Shown: one piece after another, positions 22,201 through 34,208 of the stretch
Layout of the letters: every line of letters starts with the position of its first letter
Position numbering within the stretch: the stretch's first letter is position 1
Source of the DNA: Tubiluchus corallicola
Lineage: Eukaryota > Priapulida > Priapulimorpha > Priapulimorphida > Tubiluchidae
NCBI GenBank assembly: GCA_030141605.1
Contig: JAQGDQ010000039.1
Coordinates: forward strand, 62,001-126,000
Direction of reading: 5' to 3'
DNA length: 64,000 nt
Translations under genes and position numbers: made by a program
Notes under the pieces: generated by a model
Told to the model about the DNA's origin: nothing
What the model saw: only the letters and a program-made list of their open reading frames with translations
Databases searched by the model: none

Positions 22201-25200
22201 AAGCTCTTTCACGGAAAGTCTCAGTCAGCTACTACATACAGTAACACTCTACTGGGGAAGATCTTTCACGGAAAGTCTCAGTCAGCTACTACATACAGTA
22301 ACACTCTACTGGGGAAGATCTTTCACGGAAAGTCTCAGTCAGCTACTACATACAGTAACATTCTACTGGGGAAGATCTTTCACGGAAAGTCTCAGTCAGC
22401 TACTACATACAGTAACACTCTAGTGGAGAAGATCTTTCGCGGAAAGTCTCAGTCAGCTACTACATACAGTAACACTCTACTGGGGAAGATCTTTCACTGA
22501 AAGTCTCAGTCAGCTACTACATACAGTAACACTCTACTGGGGAAGATCTTTCACGGAAAGTCTCAGTCAGCTACTACAAACAGTAACACTCTACTGGGGA
22601 AGATCTTTCACGGAAAGTCTCAGTCAGCTACTACATACAGTAACACTCTACTGGGGAAGATCTTTCACAGAAAGTCTCAGTCAGCTACTACATACAGTAA
22701 CACTCTAGTGGAGAAGATCTTTCACGGAAAGTCTCAGTCAGCTACTACATACAGTAACACTCTAGTGGAGAAGATCTTTCACTGAAAGTCTCAGTCAGCT
22801 ACTACATACAGTAACACTCTACTGGGGAAGATCTTTCACTGAAAGTCTCAGTCAGCTACTACATACAGTAACACTCTACTGGGGAAGATCTTTCACTGAA
22901 AGTCTCAGTCAGCTACTACATACAGTAACACTCTACTGGGGAAGATCTTTCATGGAAAGTCTCAGTCAGCTACTACATTCAGTAACACTCTACTGGGGAA
23001 GATCTTTCACGGAAAGTCTCAGTCAGCTACTACATACAGTAACACTCTACTGGGGAAGATCTTTCACGGAAAGTCTCAGTCAGCTACTACATACAGTAAC
23101 ACTCTACTGGGGAAGATCTTTCACTGAAAGTCTCAGTCAGCTACTACATACAGTAACACTCTACTGGGGAAGATCTTTCACGGAAAGTCTCAGTCAGCTA
23201 CTACATATAGTAACACTCTACTGGGGAAGATCTTTCACGGAAAGTCTCAGTCAGCTACTACATACAGTAACACTCTACTGGAGAAGATCTTTCACTGAAA
23301 GTCTCAGTCAGCTACTACATACAGTAACACTCTACTGGAGAAGATCTTTCACTGAAAGTCTCAGTCAGCTACTACATACAGTAACACTCTACTGGGGAAG
23401 ATCTTTCACTGAAAGTCTCAGTCAGCTACTACATACAGTAACACTCTACTGGGGAAGATCTTTCACTGAAAGTCTCAGTCAGCTACTACATACAGTAACA
23501 CTCTACTGGGGAAGATCTTTCACGGAAAGTCTCAGTCAGCTACTACATTCAGTAACACTCTACCGGGGAAGATTTTTCACGGAAATCCTCAGTCAGTTAC
23601 TACATACAGTAACACTCTACTGCGGAAGATCTTTCACGGAAAGTCTCAGTCAGCTACTACATACAGTAACACTCTACTGGGGAAGATTTTTCACGGAAAG
23701 CCTCAGTCAGTTACTACATACAGTAACACTCTACTGGGGAAGATCTTTCACGGAAAGTCTCAGTCAGTTACTACATACAGTAACACTCTACTGGGGAAGA
23801 TCTTTCACGGAAAGTCTCAGTCAGCTATTACATACAGTAACACTCTACTGGGGAAGATTTTTCACGGAAAGCCTCAGTCAGTTACTACATACAGTAACAC
23901 TCTACTGGGGAAGATCTTTCACGGAAAGTCTCAGTCAGTTACTACATACAGTAACACTCTACTGGGGAAGATCTTTCACGGAAAGTCTCAGTCAGCTATT
24001 ACATACAGTAACACTCTACTGGGGAAGATTTTTCACGGAAAGCCTCAGTCAGTTACTACATACAGTAACACTCTACTGGGGAAGATCTTTCACGGAAAGT
24101 CTCAGTCAGTTACTACATACAGTAACACTCTACTGGGGAAGATCTTTCACGGAAAGTCTCAGTCAGCTATTACATACAGTAACACTCTACTGGGGAAGAT
24201 TTTTCACGGAAAGCCTCAGTCAGTTACTACATACAGTAACACTCTACTGGGGAAGATCTTTCACGGAAAGTCTCAGTCAGTTACTACATACAGTAACACT
24301 CTACTGGGGAAGATCTTTCACGGAAAGTCTCAGTCAGCTATTACATACAGTAACACTCTACTGGGGAAGATTTTTCACGGAAAGCCTCAGTCAGTTACTA
24401 CATACAGTAACACTCTACTGGGGAAGATCTTTCACGGAAAGTCTCAGTCAGTTACTACATACAGTAACACTCTACTGGGGAAGATCTTTCACGGAAAGTC
24501 TCAGTCAGCTATTACATACAGTAACACTCTACTGGGGAAGATTTTTCACGGAAAGCCTCAGTCAGTTACTACATACAGTAACACTCTACTGGGGAAGATC
24601 TTTCACGGAAAGTCTCAGTCAGTTACTACATACAGTAACACTCTACTGGGGAAGATCTTTCACGGAAAGTCTCAGTCAGCTATTACATACAGTAACACTC
24701 TACTGGGGAAGATTTTTCACGGAAAGCCTCAGTCAGTTACTACATACAGTAACACTCTACTGGGGAAGATCTTTCACGGAAAGTCTCAGCAACAACCAGC
24801 AGGCAATATTAGTACCCGTGTCATTTAGATGCAGCTTTGGAATGTCTAAATGTTCACAGCAGCCGCAGTCATAATCGATGCACTGACATCCGCTTTCTGA
24901 AAGTTGCAACACGGCATTGTGGAATTTCCAAAACTGTGGTTTAGGTGCACCTGAAAAATTTTTAATAATCATAATTAATAAATATTTTACATTGAAAATA
25001 TTTAAGAATTTTCATGCATACAGCAATAGTGAATGAGAATGGAGGCAAGAAAGTCAAAGAAACATGAAAGGTGTGGTATTTCTGCTGCTTCTAAAACAAT
25101 TCATAATTAGTGTGTTTCCAATCCAAAACCATCCACAAGTCGGCATAGTTAAAACTGCATTATGATGCTTCAAAGTAGAATACACTAAAAATTTGGTCAA

Positions 25201-25932
25201 ATGGTTTTCCATCAAAGTCACAGTTTTCCAAACTTTTTCAATTACGTATTTTAAACTTAACTATTATCTTCATAAAATTGGAAGTGTCGATTCTCCACTA
25301 TGCAAGTGTGGTAACATTTTTTGTCTGAATATGTGCTAATTAAAGGAATGTGTTGTTATACAGTATTTCCCGACATACTGGCTTATCTAATTTCAGGCTA
25401 GTTGATATATTGTCATGTGAAGTTGTTGACCAAGAAGATGTTGATATTGAGGCTATAACATTTTTGTTCTTTTATAGTTAGTACTGAACGTTTAAGCAAG
25501 TGGACACTATAACATTGCCCGTGCTTCCTCAGTTTTGGAGTCATATCATCGTATTCTCTTTATTTCAGCTTTTACGAAGAAATTTTTCATTGTGATAAAC
25601 AGCTCATATTGCGTTGACAATTTACGTGAACATCTTGGCAGTAGACATTGATGTGGAGATTAGAAATTTAGCTTTACATGGAAGAATATATTTGCACAAC
25701 AAGCCAATGATTCATGCTTTATGGTGTCTTTCTAGCCAAAAAAGGCTTACGAAATAACACTATTGAAGCTGACATAACGGTAAAGATACAAAAACTAAAA
25801 AACCAAATTTTAAGTCACTTTTAGTTTTATTTTTTACTACAGGCATAAACACATATACTTACACAACACAGAACTTGTAAAGAATGCGAGCGCCGTAAAT
25901 AAGATGAAATTTGAAGCGCAGCAACGAAGCAT
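19214..25932 (-). CDS. Secreted DUF4773-domain protein
   Basis: Four exons on the minus strand: 25863-25932, 24816-24950, 20344-20436 and 19214-19443. Junction phases are 1, 1 and 1, and the total of 528 nt gives 175 residues plus stop. The start MLRCCASNF opens a hydrophobic signal peptide (about residues 1-23), and its donor T|gtaagt is strong. The mature part has CQCIDYDCGCC followed by LDIPKLHLND, then GCVNLTYLPDQYG, then NPPPICFGVPYL, CIRFYDLEV, GCVKLEARV and finally LGCF. This ordered set of cysteine and proline motifs is the DUF4773 pattern known from insects and other invertebrates. Biochemical function is unknown; it should be an extracellular disulphide-rich protein. The tail after GCF is basic (LLRRRRIP). 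Intron 2 contains the 57-bp minisatellite. Remaining doubt concerns exon 1, which rests on phase, donor and signal peptide only. Confidence 0.88.
20902..24790. repeat. 57-bp minisatellite, about 68 copies
   Basis: Head-to-tail units of 57 bp (ggaaagtctcagtcagctac ... gatctttcac), nearly identical throughout. Frequent variants are cacgg/cactg/cacag, gctact/gttact/gctatt, ctactgggg/ctagtggag and gatctttc/gattttt. The right part is organised in 171-bp trimers. It lies wholly inside intron 2 of the DUF4773 gene and ends 25 bp from the 5' splice site. Because 57 is a multiple of three, frames stay open; a 640-residue + strand frame results and is judged non-coding. Confidence 0.97.
23640..24790. 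repeat. 171-bp higher-order repeat within the minisatellite
   Basis: Three 57-bp subtypes alternate in fixed order: one with gctatt and a following gattttt, one with aagcctc and gttact, and one with aagtctc and gttact. The gctatta marker recurs at 23824, 23995, 24166, 24337, 24508 and 24679, exactly 171 bp apart. Roughly six trimer copies. Confidence 0.92.
24951..25862 (-). other. Intron 1 of the DUF4773 gene
   Basis: 912 bp, gtaagt donor and tttttcag acceptor. No internal feature recognised. Confidence 0.7.
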
Positions 25933-26765
25933 GACTAGTTATTAATTATTTTACAGACAAACTAACAAAGTCGTTTTAGTTGACAAACAATAGCACGTGT
26001 TTGCCTGTTTAGAAGGTGCACAAGCCAGCTTATGCGTTGTACATGTTTGTCGTCACACCGCTACAATTCTGCTCTAGTATCAACCGACGCAAACCAAAGA
26101 TGTAATTCTATACTTGACTCTCTAGTAGTACTACATATATTTTAATCCAGCCGACAGAAAAATTACCACCAGGTCTTTTTGAACTTAATTTAGCAAACAT
26201 ATACTTGAGTGTCAAAATATAATTATAAACTGTTAGTACTTGGCGATACTTGGGTGCATAAGGCATTATTTTCATTAGTGTTTTTGGACTTGTTTGCAGT
26301 TTGCACCGATCTGAAACTTGTGTCATTCCATGAAAATGTAATAACGTACACGTGCAAGAGACACAATAGCTGATGAATGATGAGGTAACACAAAGTGAAA
26401 CCTTGAGATTCAAGTATGTGCATATTCAAATGTCAGAGAACAATAAAAATGGCGAGGTTGTTGGCATATTTAGAAAATATGAAAAAGTTTTAAATAAAAA
26501 CAATTGCAAAAACGTGTGGAATTTGTAATTAAGTAATTGCAAATTTTATCACACTTGTTGGTGACCTTAAACATACTATGTCCTAGCAAAGTTATTAAGC
26601 ACAAGAAATCTCTCCCAAAGAATGTCAGATAGAAAATACATGTGACATTAAAATAAAAAGATAATCAGGCCACCAGTATGCACATTAACCCCAGTCACAT
26701 TAACACAATAAAATACCTACAGTATTTATCACCAGTAAAGCAGTTACATTTTTTACAAAAAACAT
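25933..26765. other. Intergenic between the C11orf98 and DUF4773 genes
   Basis: About 0.8 kb containing the promoter side of the DUF4773 gene. No TATA box was obvious at the expected distance. Two minus-strand frames around 26108-26429 have no splice or family support. Confidence 0.5.
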
Positions 26766-26771
26766 ATTTAT
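26766..26771 (-). terminator. Poly(A) signal of the C11orf98 homologue
   Basis: AATAAA on the minus strand about 115 nt downstream of the stop codon at 26884-26886. Confidence 0.6.
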
Positions 26772-26883
26772 TGTTAAAAAAATCTTCACGTAATTACTGT
26801 CTTTGTTTAGATAAAATGATTTCTGTGACATAATGTATGCTCTTCTGATGCATGTCTTCGATTTAGTTTAAATGGAAATGAAC

Positions 26884-29800
26884 TCAGTTTTCTTCCATTT
26901 TGCTGTCTGTAGGATTAGGCAATTCATTTGCGAAAGATCTGTTGCCTTTCCTAGTCCGTGATCTTCCTCGCTTGACCACTTCTTTCATTTCAATATCCTG
27001 CAAAAAAGTTTGTCAGAGACCCAATGTTGCAGTACCAACTCGCACTGACTGGCCAGTCAATATGATTATAATAGTTTTGAATATATTTCTTTTCAAAGAA
27101 TATTAAAACAAGGACTTTGTAGGTTTGTAAATGGTGTTATCAATCTCAGCACTGCTGGTTTAAGTTGCTTTTTAATTTGCATTGACAAACTCTTTAAATT
27201 GAAACTCGCGATCATTTCACGTTTAGGAGAGCTCATTTTTCAATGACTGCAGAAAAACGGTTTAATGGAATAATAAGCTTTTACAGTATTAAAATGAACT
27301 CGACATGCTAAATGATGTGTCTTTTCCTTTAACTGATATACGAAATGGCACGCGATTGCATATCGAACTTGGATGATGTAAATATGGCGGCAACAAACAA
27401 CTTTTTGTTAATCGAGAGATATATCAATTGTTGGCTCCAATGTGTTGTCATAAGTCACTACTAGCTTTCAGGTGTAGCTTCTAAATACATAACTGTATCA
27501 TGTTTTAATATGTGATATGAAAAATATGCACAGATAAAGGCATTATGTATGTTATAAAATTCCTTACCTCATTTGTTTGCTGCACCGTAGTTGCATCATC
27601 TTTCGCATCGCTCATCTCCACGTCAACTTTGGGTACAATGACACGTTTTGGCTGAACCAGCACTAAAATAGGGTAACAAGTTGACATTTAATCCTTTAAA
27701 CTGCTTTTATCTCTAGTTTACTCAGTGATTTTCTGTTGATACAACATGGATACATCATTTAGCCATTTGCAAAATTCAATTACAATCACACGATCTAAAC
27801 CATACACAACTACACATGGGACGGAGCCCTCAGGGAAAAGTTCACCAGGATTCGTACTTCGACTACTTTTAACAATTCTTACAACATAAGAAACATTTAT
27901 GTACCAAAAGATGAAATTCACTATGTATTTCCTAGAACACAAAAATAAGGTAGTTATAAGACCATTAGTAGCTACTATCTAGTACCCAGCAAACTAAATA
28001 CTAGTGCTGTTCGGATTAATCGATTTTATCTAAAATCAGTTGACCATGACGTTCGACTAAGTGCTCGATCATAAATTAACATAATCAATGATTGGTTATT
28101 ACAAGTGTAAGATTTTGTACACTTTGCCACCTGTTTCTGTCGTTTAATTGCAGTGTAAATAGCAATGAATGTCACAAATAAAATATTTTAATGAATATGC
28201 ACAAAATAACTTACGCAAACAGAACAGTTAGTTAGCAAAAGAAACTGCCGAAGATCAACGCTGAAGCAGCGCAGCTTATAGCAAGGTTTGATATGGGATA
28301 TCTGTGAACAGCACTTACCACTTTGTGATCATTTTTACTTGAATTCATGCACTGAAGCATAGGAGTGAATCAATAGGTAGTTAACGTTCTAATATAATAA
28401 TTTTACACTGACATAACTCTACAAAATATTAGGTTGATCATCGATCGTAATCGAACGTCAATGATAGATCATAGAAATGAGACCAATTCCCAATTCTACT
28501 ACTAAATTCGTCTCCTAATAGAGAAAGCTAATATGCTGAGTATAGTCCCCCGTCGTAGTTTTTTTAATATCATACCTTCCATTTCGTTCTCTGCTTTGTT
28601 AATTCGCCGTAGCTGCTTCAAAATTTTTCTTTTCTTTTTACCCGACAACGTAATGTTCGCTCTGGGATTTGTTCTGTAAGCAAAAAAATCGAGTAAGTAA
28701 AATGAGTAACATGGTATTAAGATCCAAAGTAAAAACTATATTTCGTAAATGCACGTTTCCCATTTGATCTTTGTTGCTTTATTAATTCCAAGTCCACATA
28801 AAAAGGATGTATGTGGACTTGCATGTGGAGAATATCCACATACTCTAATCGGAAAAGAGGTTTATTTAAAATATAGAAATGAGTATGTGTTTTAAAGCAT
28901 GATAATTCGGCCTCTGGCGGCTGGACAACATACAAAGGCAGGGCTTGCTCGACAAGATGTTTGTGTCATGACATGAAAGGGGCTCATTATCAACGATATC
29001 CATCTAACACGAACCACAGCCATATTTGGATGATGAAATCTACACAGTCCCTCTACAGACTATTAATTGAGACTGAGAAGAAAACTGAATTTAGAGTTTA
29101 ATACAGTATACAACTTGACGAAAGCTAATAAAATTTCAAAACTGCACAACGAAACTGCACATCATAAAAAGTAATAAAATCGACTGAATTACAGTAGCTT
29201 TATACTAGAATGTATTACTAAAAGCTACAGTAAACAAATCTTTTCAACAGTTGTTTCATGCAAGGAGCGCTAACTGGGTAATATCCAGGAATTTGATAGT
29301 AATTTTTTTATGAAATCGTTTGTTAAACCAAGCTTAGGTCAACCTGCGACGTAACGCGACTCAACTCAAATGAAACAAACAGTTCATAGATACATGCTCA
29401 GGTGGACTGTGAATGATTTCCAGCAACTAGGAAGATACAAGCTCCCACAAGTTGCAACACTGATTAGGTCGACAACGATTGAGGGTACGCGAATGAAAAA
29501 AGCTCTGTTGAGCACATGTGACCAAACCACAATCATCGTCAAACAATGCATTCCCATGAGTAGAACATGAGTAACTCGTTGGAACTGAGTTGTGTTGCGT
29601 CGCGAGCTTGCTTACGTCAGGAGGGTATACTTGGAACTGGCGGCGTACTGTATGCTGCCAGTTGCCGAGTCTTCAGTTGCATTGCGTCGCAAGTAGGACC
29701 TAAGCTTTTAGAATGCAGTTGACAATTTGTTTAGGAAACACTGTTAAAAACTAAGGTAAGGCTGTTTGTCTTACCGTCTTTTCTTCAGTAAGTGCGGCGT

Positions 29801-31104
29801 CAAGAGGCCGATGTCAGTAACCTCTCCATGCTGTGTGCCTAGTCGTCGTTTTCTCTCCGCTCGCCTTAATCGGTGAACTTTGTTAGGATTCTTCTGTAAG
29901 GCCTTTAAGTAGAAAGACAATTTTGAACCCATGAATGATGTTACATAAAAATGCTTGTTTACCAGAACAAACTTTAGGAAGTGTAAGCACGTAGGCATGA
30001 TTCCCATAAGAACTGAACTAGTTGATTTAGTTACTTAAAAGGTAATACCAATCAACTCAGTCCTCATTTAAAGATTCTTGACATTGTAGCATGGAAATTA
30101 ATTCGACGAATAAGTTTATCTGCTCTATTGAAACACGGAGGAGCATCATACTGAGCAGCTGAATATTTCTCATTTGGCATAAAAGCTATTATTAAATACA
30201 TTGAGATAGATACAGGGTGTTCCACAGGAAACAGCACAGTAGAAACATGCTGATATGTAAATACTGGAATGTACAAAACCAAGTTATATGACAGAGACAA
30301 AGAAAACATGATTACTTTTACCTCACTATGATGCCAGGTTCAAGTTCATTTTGATTAAAACAGCAAGTTCATTCAATACATGAACCTGGCGAACTTGAGC
30401 ATTTACTTAACAAGCAACATCATTCCTATTTGTGTTAATAGGGAATACTGACAGCAGTTATTCTAGTAGGCCTTATAATCTCTTACTATGTGATTTAATA
30501 TTCAATTGCATTTCATAATTGTGATTTGATCACAAAATTTCGGCACATTAGAATATTTCAGCTGCACTGTTTCTTCTGAAACACCCTGTACTACGCTGAT
30601 ATAAATTCTGATTAACAATTCTTCTGAAACACCCTATATTACTTACAAATATAAATTTTGATTAAGAAATAGGAGGTTTTATACCAAAATAAAGAATATC
30701 TCAAATTATTCACTTTTTCTGACTATTTACATTAATGAAAAGCTTCTGGCTTCTCAGCTTGCAGTGTACCACACTGCACAAAAAAGAAGATTTGTTTAGT
30801 TTATTCTATTTGCCATGTAACAAAACAATACATAAATAAGATGAAATAATTACAGAATTAAAAAGAAGAACATGCATGTAAATAAGAAGGATGATTAGTA
30901 AATTATCAGGTCTATCCAAAAAGGAAAATTGCATGGGTGAGGCACAATATGGCAAACAGAAAAGAAAAGTGAAAGTGTAAGAATAAAAGGTAATTTATGG
31001 GAGAAAAAGAAATGTGACAACGGAATAGTGAAAAAGCTTATTGACTAAGAATACTAGTGAATTACCGTTCTCTTCTTATTATTACACTTTGCGTGGACTC
31101 CCAT
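26884..31104 (-). CDS. C11orf98 family protein
   Basis: Five minus-strand exons: 31066-31104 (tentative), 29775-29893, 28576-28673, 27568-27662 and 26884-26997. They total 465 nt, giving 154 residues. The core across exons 2-3 (RLRRAERKRR ... LLTPHLLKKRR ... NPRANITLSGKKKRK) matches, from memory, the conserved part of human C11orf98, where HHLKKRR is followed by ARANITLSGKKRRK. The C-terminal third is acidic/basic mixed (VDVEMSDAKDD, KRGRSRTRKG) and corresponds to the human tail with EVEA/DVEMKD. The small first exon, MGVHAKCNNKKRT, fits the human start (MG..., K, N, RT) and phase 0, but rests on weak similarity. The protein is small and very basic; the human family member is poorly characterised and no function is claimed here. 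Last-exon residues are not conserved to my knowledge. Confidence 0.85.
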
Positions 31105-34100
31105 AGTAATATAGAGAATTTAATATTGTACTGGTCCAGCAGTTCTATTTACACATTGAATTGTCTACTGTATATAGCCTGGAAAAAATAAAGTATTCAA
31201 ACGTTAATTTCGGGATGGTAAATAAAGAGAAATTGTAGAAGGAGCAGCAATGGCACTTTCTACAATCAAAATTTACAAATGAACCGATTTTCACATACCT
31301 ATAGAGGCTAGACTCGTGTAAAATCTCCATACTAGCTGAATGTGTGATGTTGGGTGCCGTTTACTGCACAAACCCAGACGCTAATGTACATGCGATAAAT
31401 TTCCGCAGAACTAATGTCGTATGCGGTGAGCCCAAATACAGCATCGGTGACTGGTAGTACTGCAGAGGTTATTAACAGCAATAATTACGAGTTATAAAGA
31501 AAAATAGATGCTAACCAAGTAGTTATTCATCGCATCTTCCACATGAGTATGCAAAATACTGGGAAACAAAACAACTCACCAGCCTGTAACAAGCTCGTCA
31601 ACAAGCATGCTTTTAATATGTACGAAAGGCAAAGACACTGCAAAATTTAATAATCCATACAGTATAGTATACAATATAATTTAGTACAATAATTAGGGGT
31701 GAGCAATCTCTACCAGAAAGCGAATTCGAATCTAATCGAATTTGTGATTTTCGAATTCGAATTGAGATTGAAAGATTTTCGTACAAGTTTTCGAACCACC
31801 AGTAAAAATCATTCTTACAAAGATCATGCACATTACTCGATTTTGTTCAGTAGTAAAATCACTAATAACTTGTTTAAATTTGGGCACAGAAATCCCAGTT
31901 AAATTATGCCAATTGCATGATGTTTCAATCGTTTCAATGAAAAATAACGTAGTCAGTAAAGTGCTGAATTATTCGAATCAATGGAATTCGAACTAAAAAG
32001 CTCGTTCAAATCGAATTTGATGCTCACCCCTAACAATAATATAATACGCTATAGTATACAATTTTTTTGTGAACAGATGTGGCAACTGGGTAGTCATTAT
32101 GTTACAAAACTTTAAGAGATTAACAGGCAGTAAATAGTTCAATAGGCCACCCTATGTTTTGCAGTTAACATACAGCATAAGTATCTAGTAGTTTGAAGAG
32201 AAAAATTGTGAAAATGTGGGCCTGTTTCACTTCAAAAAGATTAATATCGAAGCGAAATTAAATATTGGCCGTTCTACTAGCTCAAAATAAGATTATTAAT
32301 TTATATTTTAAATGCATGTAATAAGTTATTCAACGTGTATTGACGCTTTCAATTATTATTATTAAATAAACAAGGACAACGGGCGCTGCCAGTATAGTTA
32401 ACGAGTCAATTTGTGACCTGTCTCTAGTGTTCCCACTTGGGCAGTCCACGTACGACGCGTGCTACTTTGGCTAGCTCATGTACACCAATGGTCCTACTTC
32501 GGCTAGTGTCCTACTCTGCTCCTAACATACTGGATAACAGGAAATGAACAGGAGTACATAAGACAATTCAATTGAACTTTATTTTCTCAATAATGGTTAA
32601 AATTCGACGTCATTTTGACATTTCAATGTAACTGTGATGGAGCAACGAAAGACCTGTTGGTCACTTGATCAGCTGGCCCTTATTAAGAATACAAGTTTAC
32701 TAAATAGTGCAAAAGTTTTCTAGGTGACCATTACACAAAAACATTACAGTATTAAAAATAAATTTTATTAGATTATATTCTAAGTAGCAGAATTGGTATT
32801 GTGTATGCTTAATCACTTAATCTAGTCAGATTTTTAAAGAGTGGAAAATAGTAAATGACAATTTCTTGTGAAGTGAATACAATGTTACATTTTGATAATA
32901 ATAATAGTTATACAATACGCATAAATTTATGATCAAAACAGAAACAGTAATGTCAAGATGCAAAAACAAATCAATAAATATATCTCATATCAAACGAAAA
33001 CAAAGGAGCAGACAAAAATATACAAAGCAAACAAAAATTATCAAAGAATAAACTCAAGGTAAAAAGTTGTTATCACAAGCAAAGCAAAACGGAATTCAAC
33101 TTAAGGCAAAAAATCCTATCAAACAAAAGCAACAAAAATCAACTCAACGCAATAATTTTATAAAGCAAACTCTATTCAACTCAAACTAAAAAGAAGTTGT
33201 CACAAGCAAAGCAAAACAGAATTCAACTTAGAGCAAAAATTATATCAAACAAGAGCGACAAGAATTACTGGAGACAAAATCAGAGAAAATGGAAAAGACT
33301 CGGTGGATGGAGGCCAAACTTCTGTACAGAGAATGTATGATCTGATCTGACATGTTCATTACACAGCATGAAACAGCTAAATAATGCATTCCAATTAATC
33401 TGCATGTATTTTATTAATAATGGCACTCACTAGTAAATCAGAACAAACCAACAAAGAAATCCTTTTATAGCACTGTTATAATATTTTGTCAATAACCATA
33501 AAAATGACAATACAGAATGAACAAAAATAGTAATACATGTATTATGTAAGACAGGAATATTTTTTAACTAATTTGACTAAAATATAAGAATGTAGTGTTA
33601 AAAAAGTAATAGAAATTATAAATATTGGTAAAAAATGGTACAAACTATAAAAAATAACAGAAATGTTACAACTTGTAAAATTAACTAAGTAACTGAGTGC
33701 AAAAGTAAATACTAAACAGTAGAAATACAACCACTAGTACAAACGAAAATAATTTATCGTTGGTACTAAATAACTATCTTTCACGCTAAATAATAATTTT
33801 TGACATTAACTAAGAACCAAGAATAATAAACGATGTTGTAAATGTTTTAAGCATTGGAAAAAAGATTCTTTCACAACAGTGAGATTGTTCTGCACTGAGA
33901 CTGCGTATTAACATTGAAGTGATTTCGTGAAATCAGAACTTAACTCAAAACTTTGACAGTTTGGCACAATTTTCGGCATGGCATAACAGCTAGATACAAC
34001 AACAATTTTTGGTATGGCATAACAGCTAGATACGATAACTGATACACACAGTGTCCATAATTGTTTGCTAAATAGCAAAAAGTAGTTTACTAAGCTCAAA

Positions 34101-34208
34101 ATATCCAAATCAAATTGTTTCGCAAAATGATCTCCTTTGTGGAACTGGTCAAAGTTATTAGTCTGAATAAGTAAGGTGAGTGAACAGTCTCAGTGTGAAT
34201 AAATTGTC
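31105..34208. other. Intergenic between CCDC180 and C11orf98 genes
   Basis: Contains the 3' UTR of CCDC180, the hAT MITE at 31694-32032 and AT-rich sequence with repeated 'agcaaagcaaaac'/'attcaact' strings near 33060-33250. No further gene recognised. A minus-strand AATAAA lies at about 32578. Confidence 0.5.
31694..32032. mobile_element. hAT-type MITE with perfect 8-bp TSD
   Basis: 339 bp with perfect 12-bp inverted termini TAGGGGTGAGCA / TGCTCACCCCTA, flanked by identical acaataat at 31686-31693 and 32033-32040. The 8-bp duplication and GGGGTG terminus are the hAT signature. Interior is rich in ttcgaa-type palindromes and has no transposase. Confidence 0.92.

Noticed and set aside
20902-24790. 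CRISPR-like regular repeats
   Set aside because: Units are contiguous 57-bp tandem copies with no unique spacers, in an intron of an animal gene.
26108-26429. Minus-strand frames starting MNLKVSLC... and MNMHILES... as a possible first exon of the DUF4773 gene
   Set aside because: Available donor near 26248 gives phase 0 or 2, whereas the next exon needs phase 1; the exon at 25863-25932 fits phase and has a better signal peptide and donor.
28000-28480. Possible hAT element beginning tagtgctgttcgg
   Set aside because: A loosely similar inverse occurs near 28445, but no matching terminus or target duplication could be placed.
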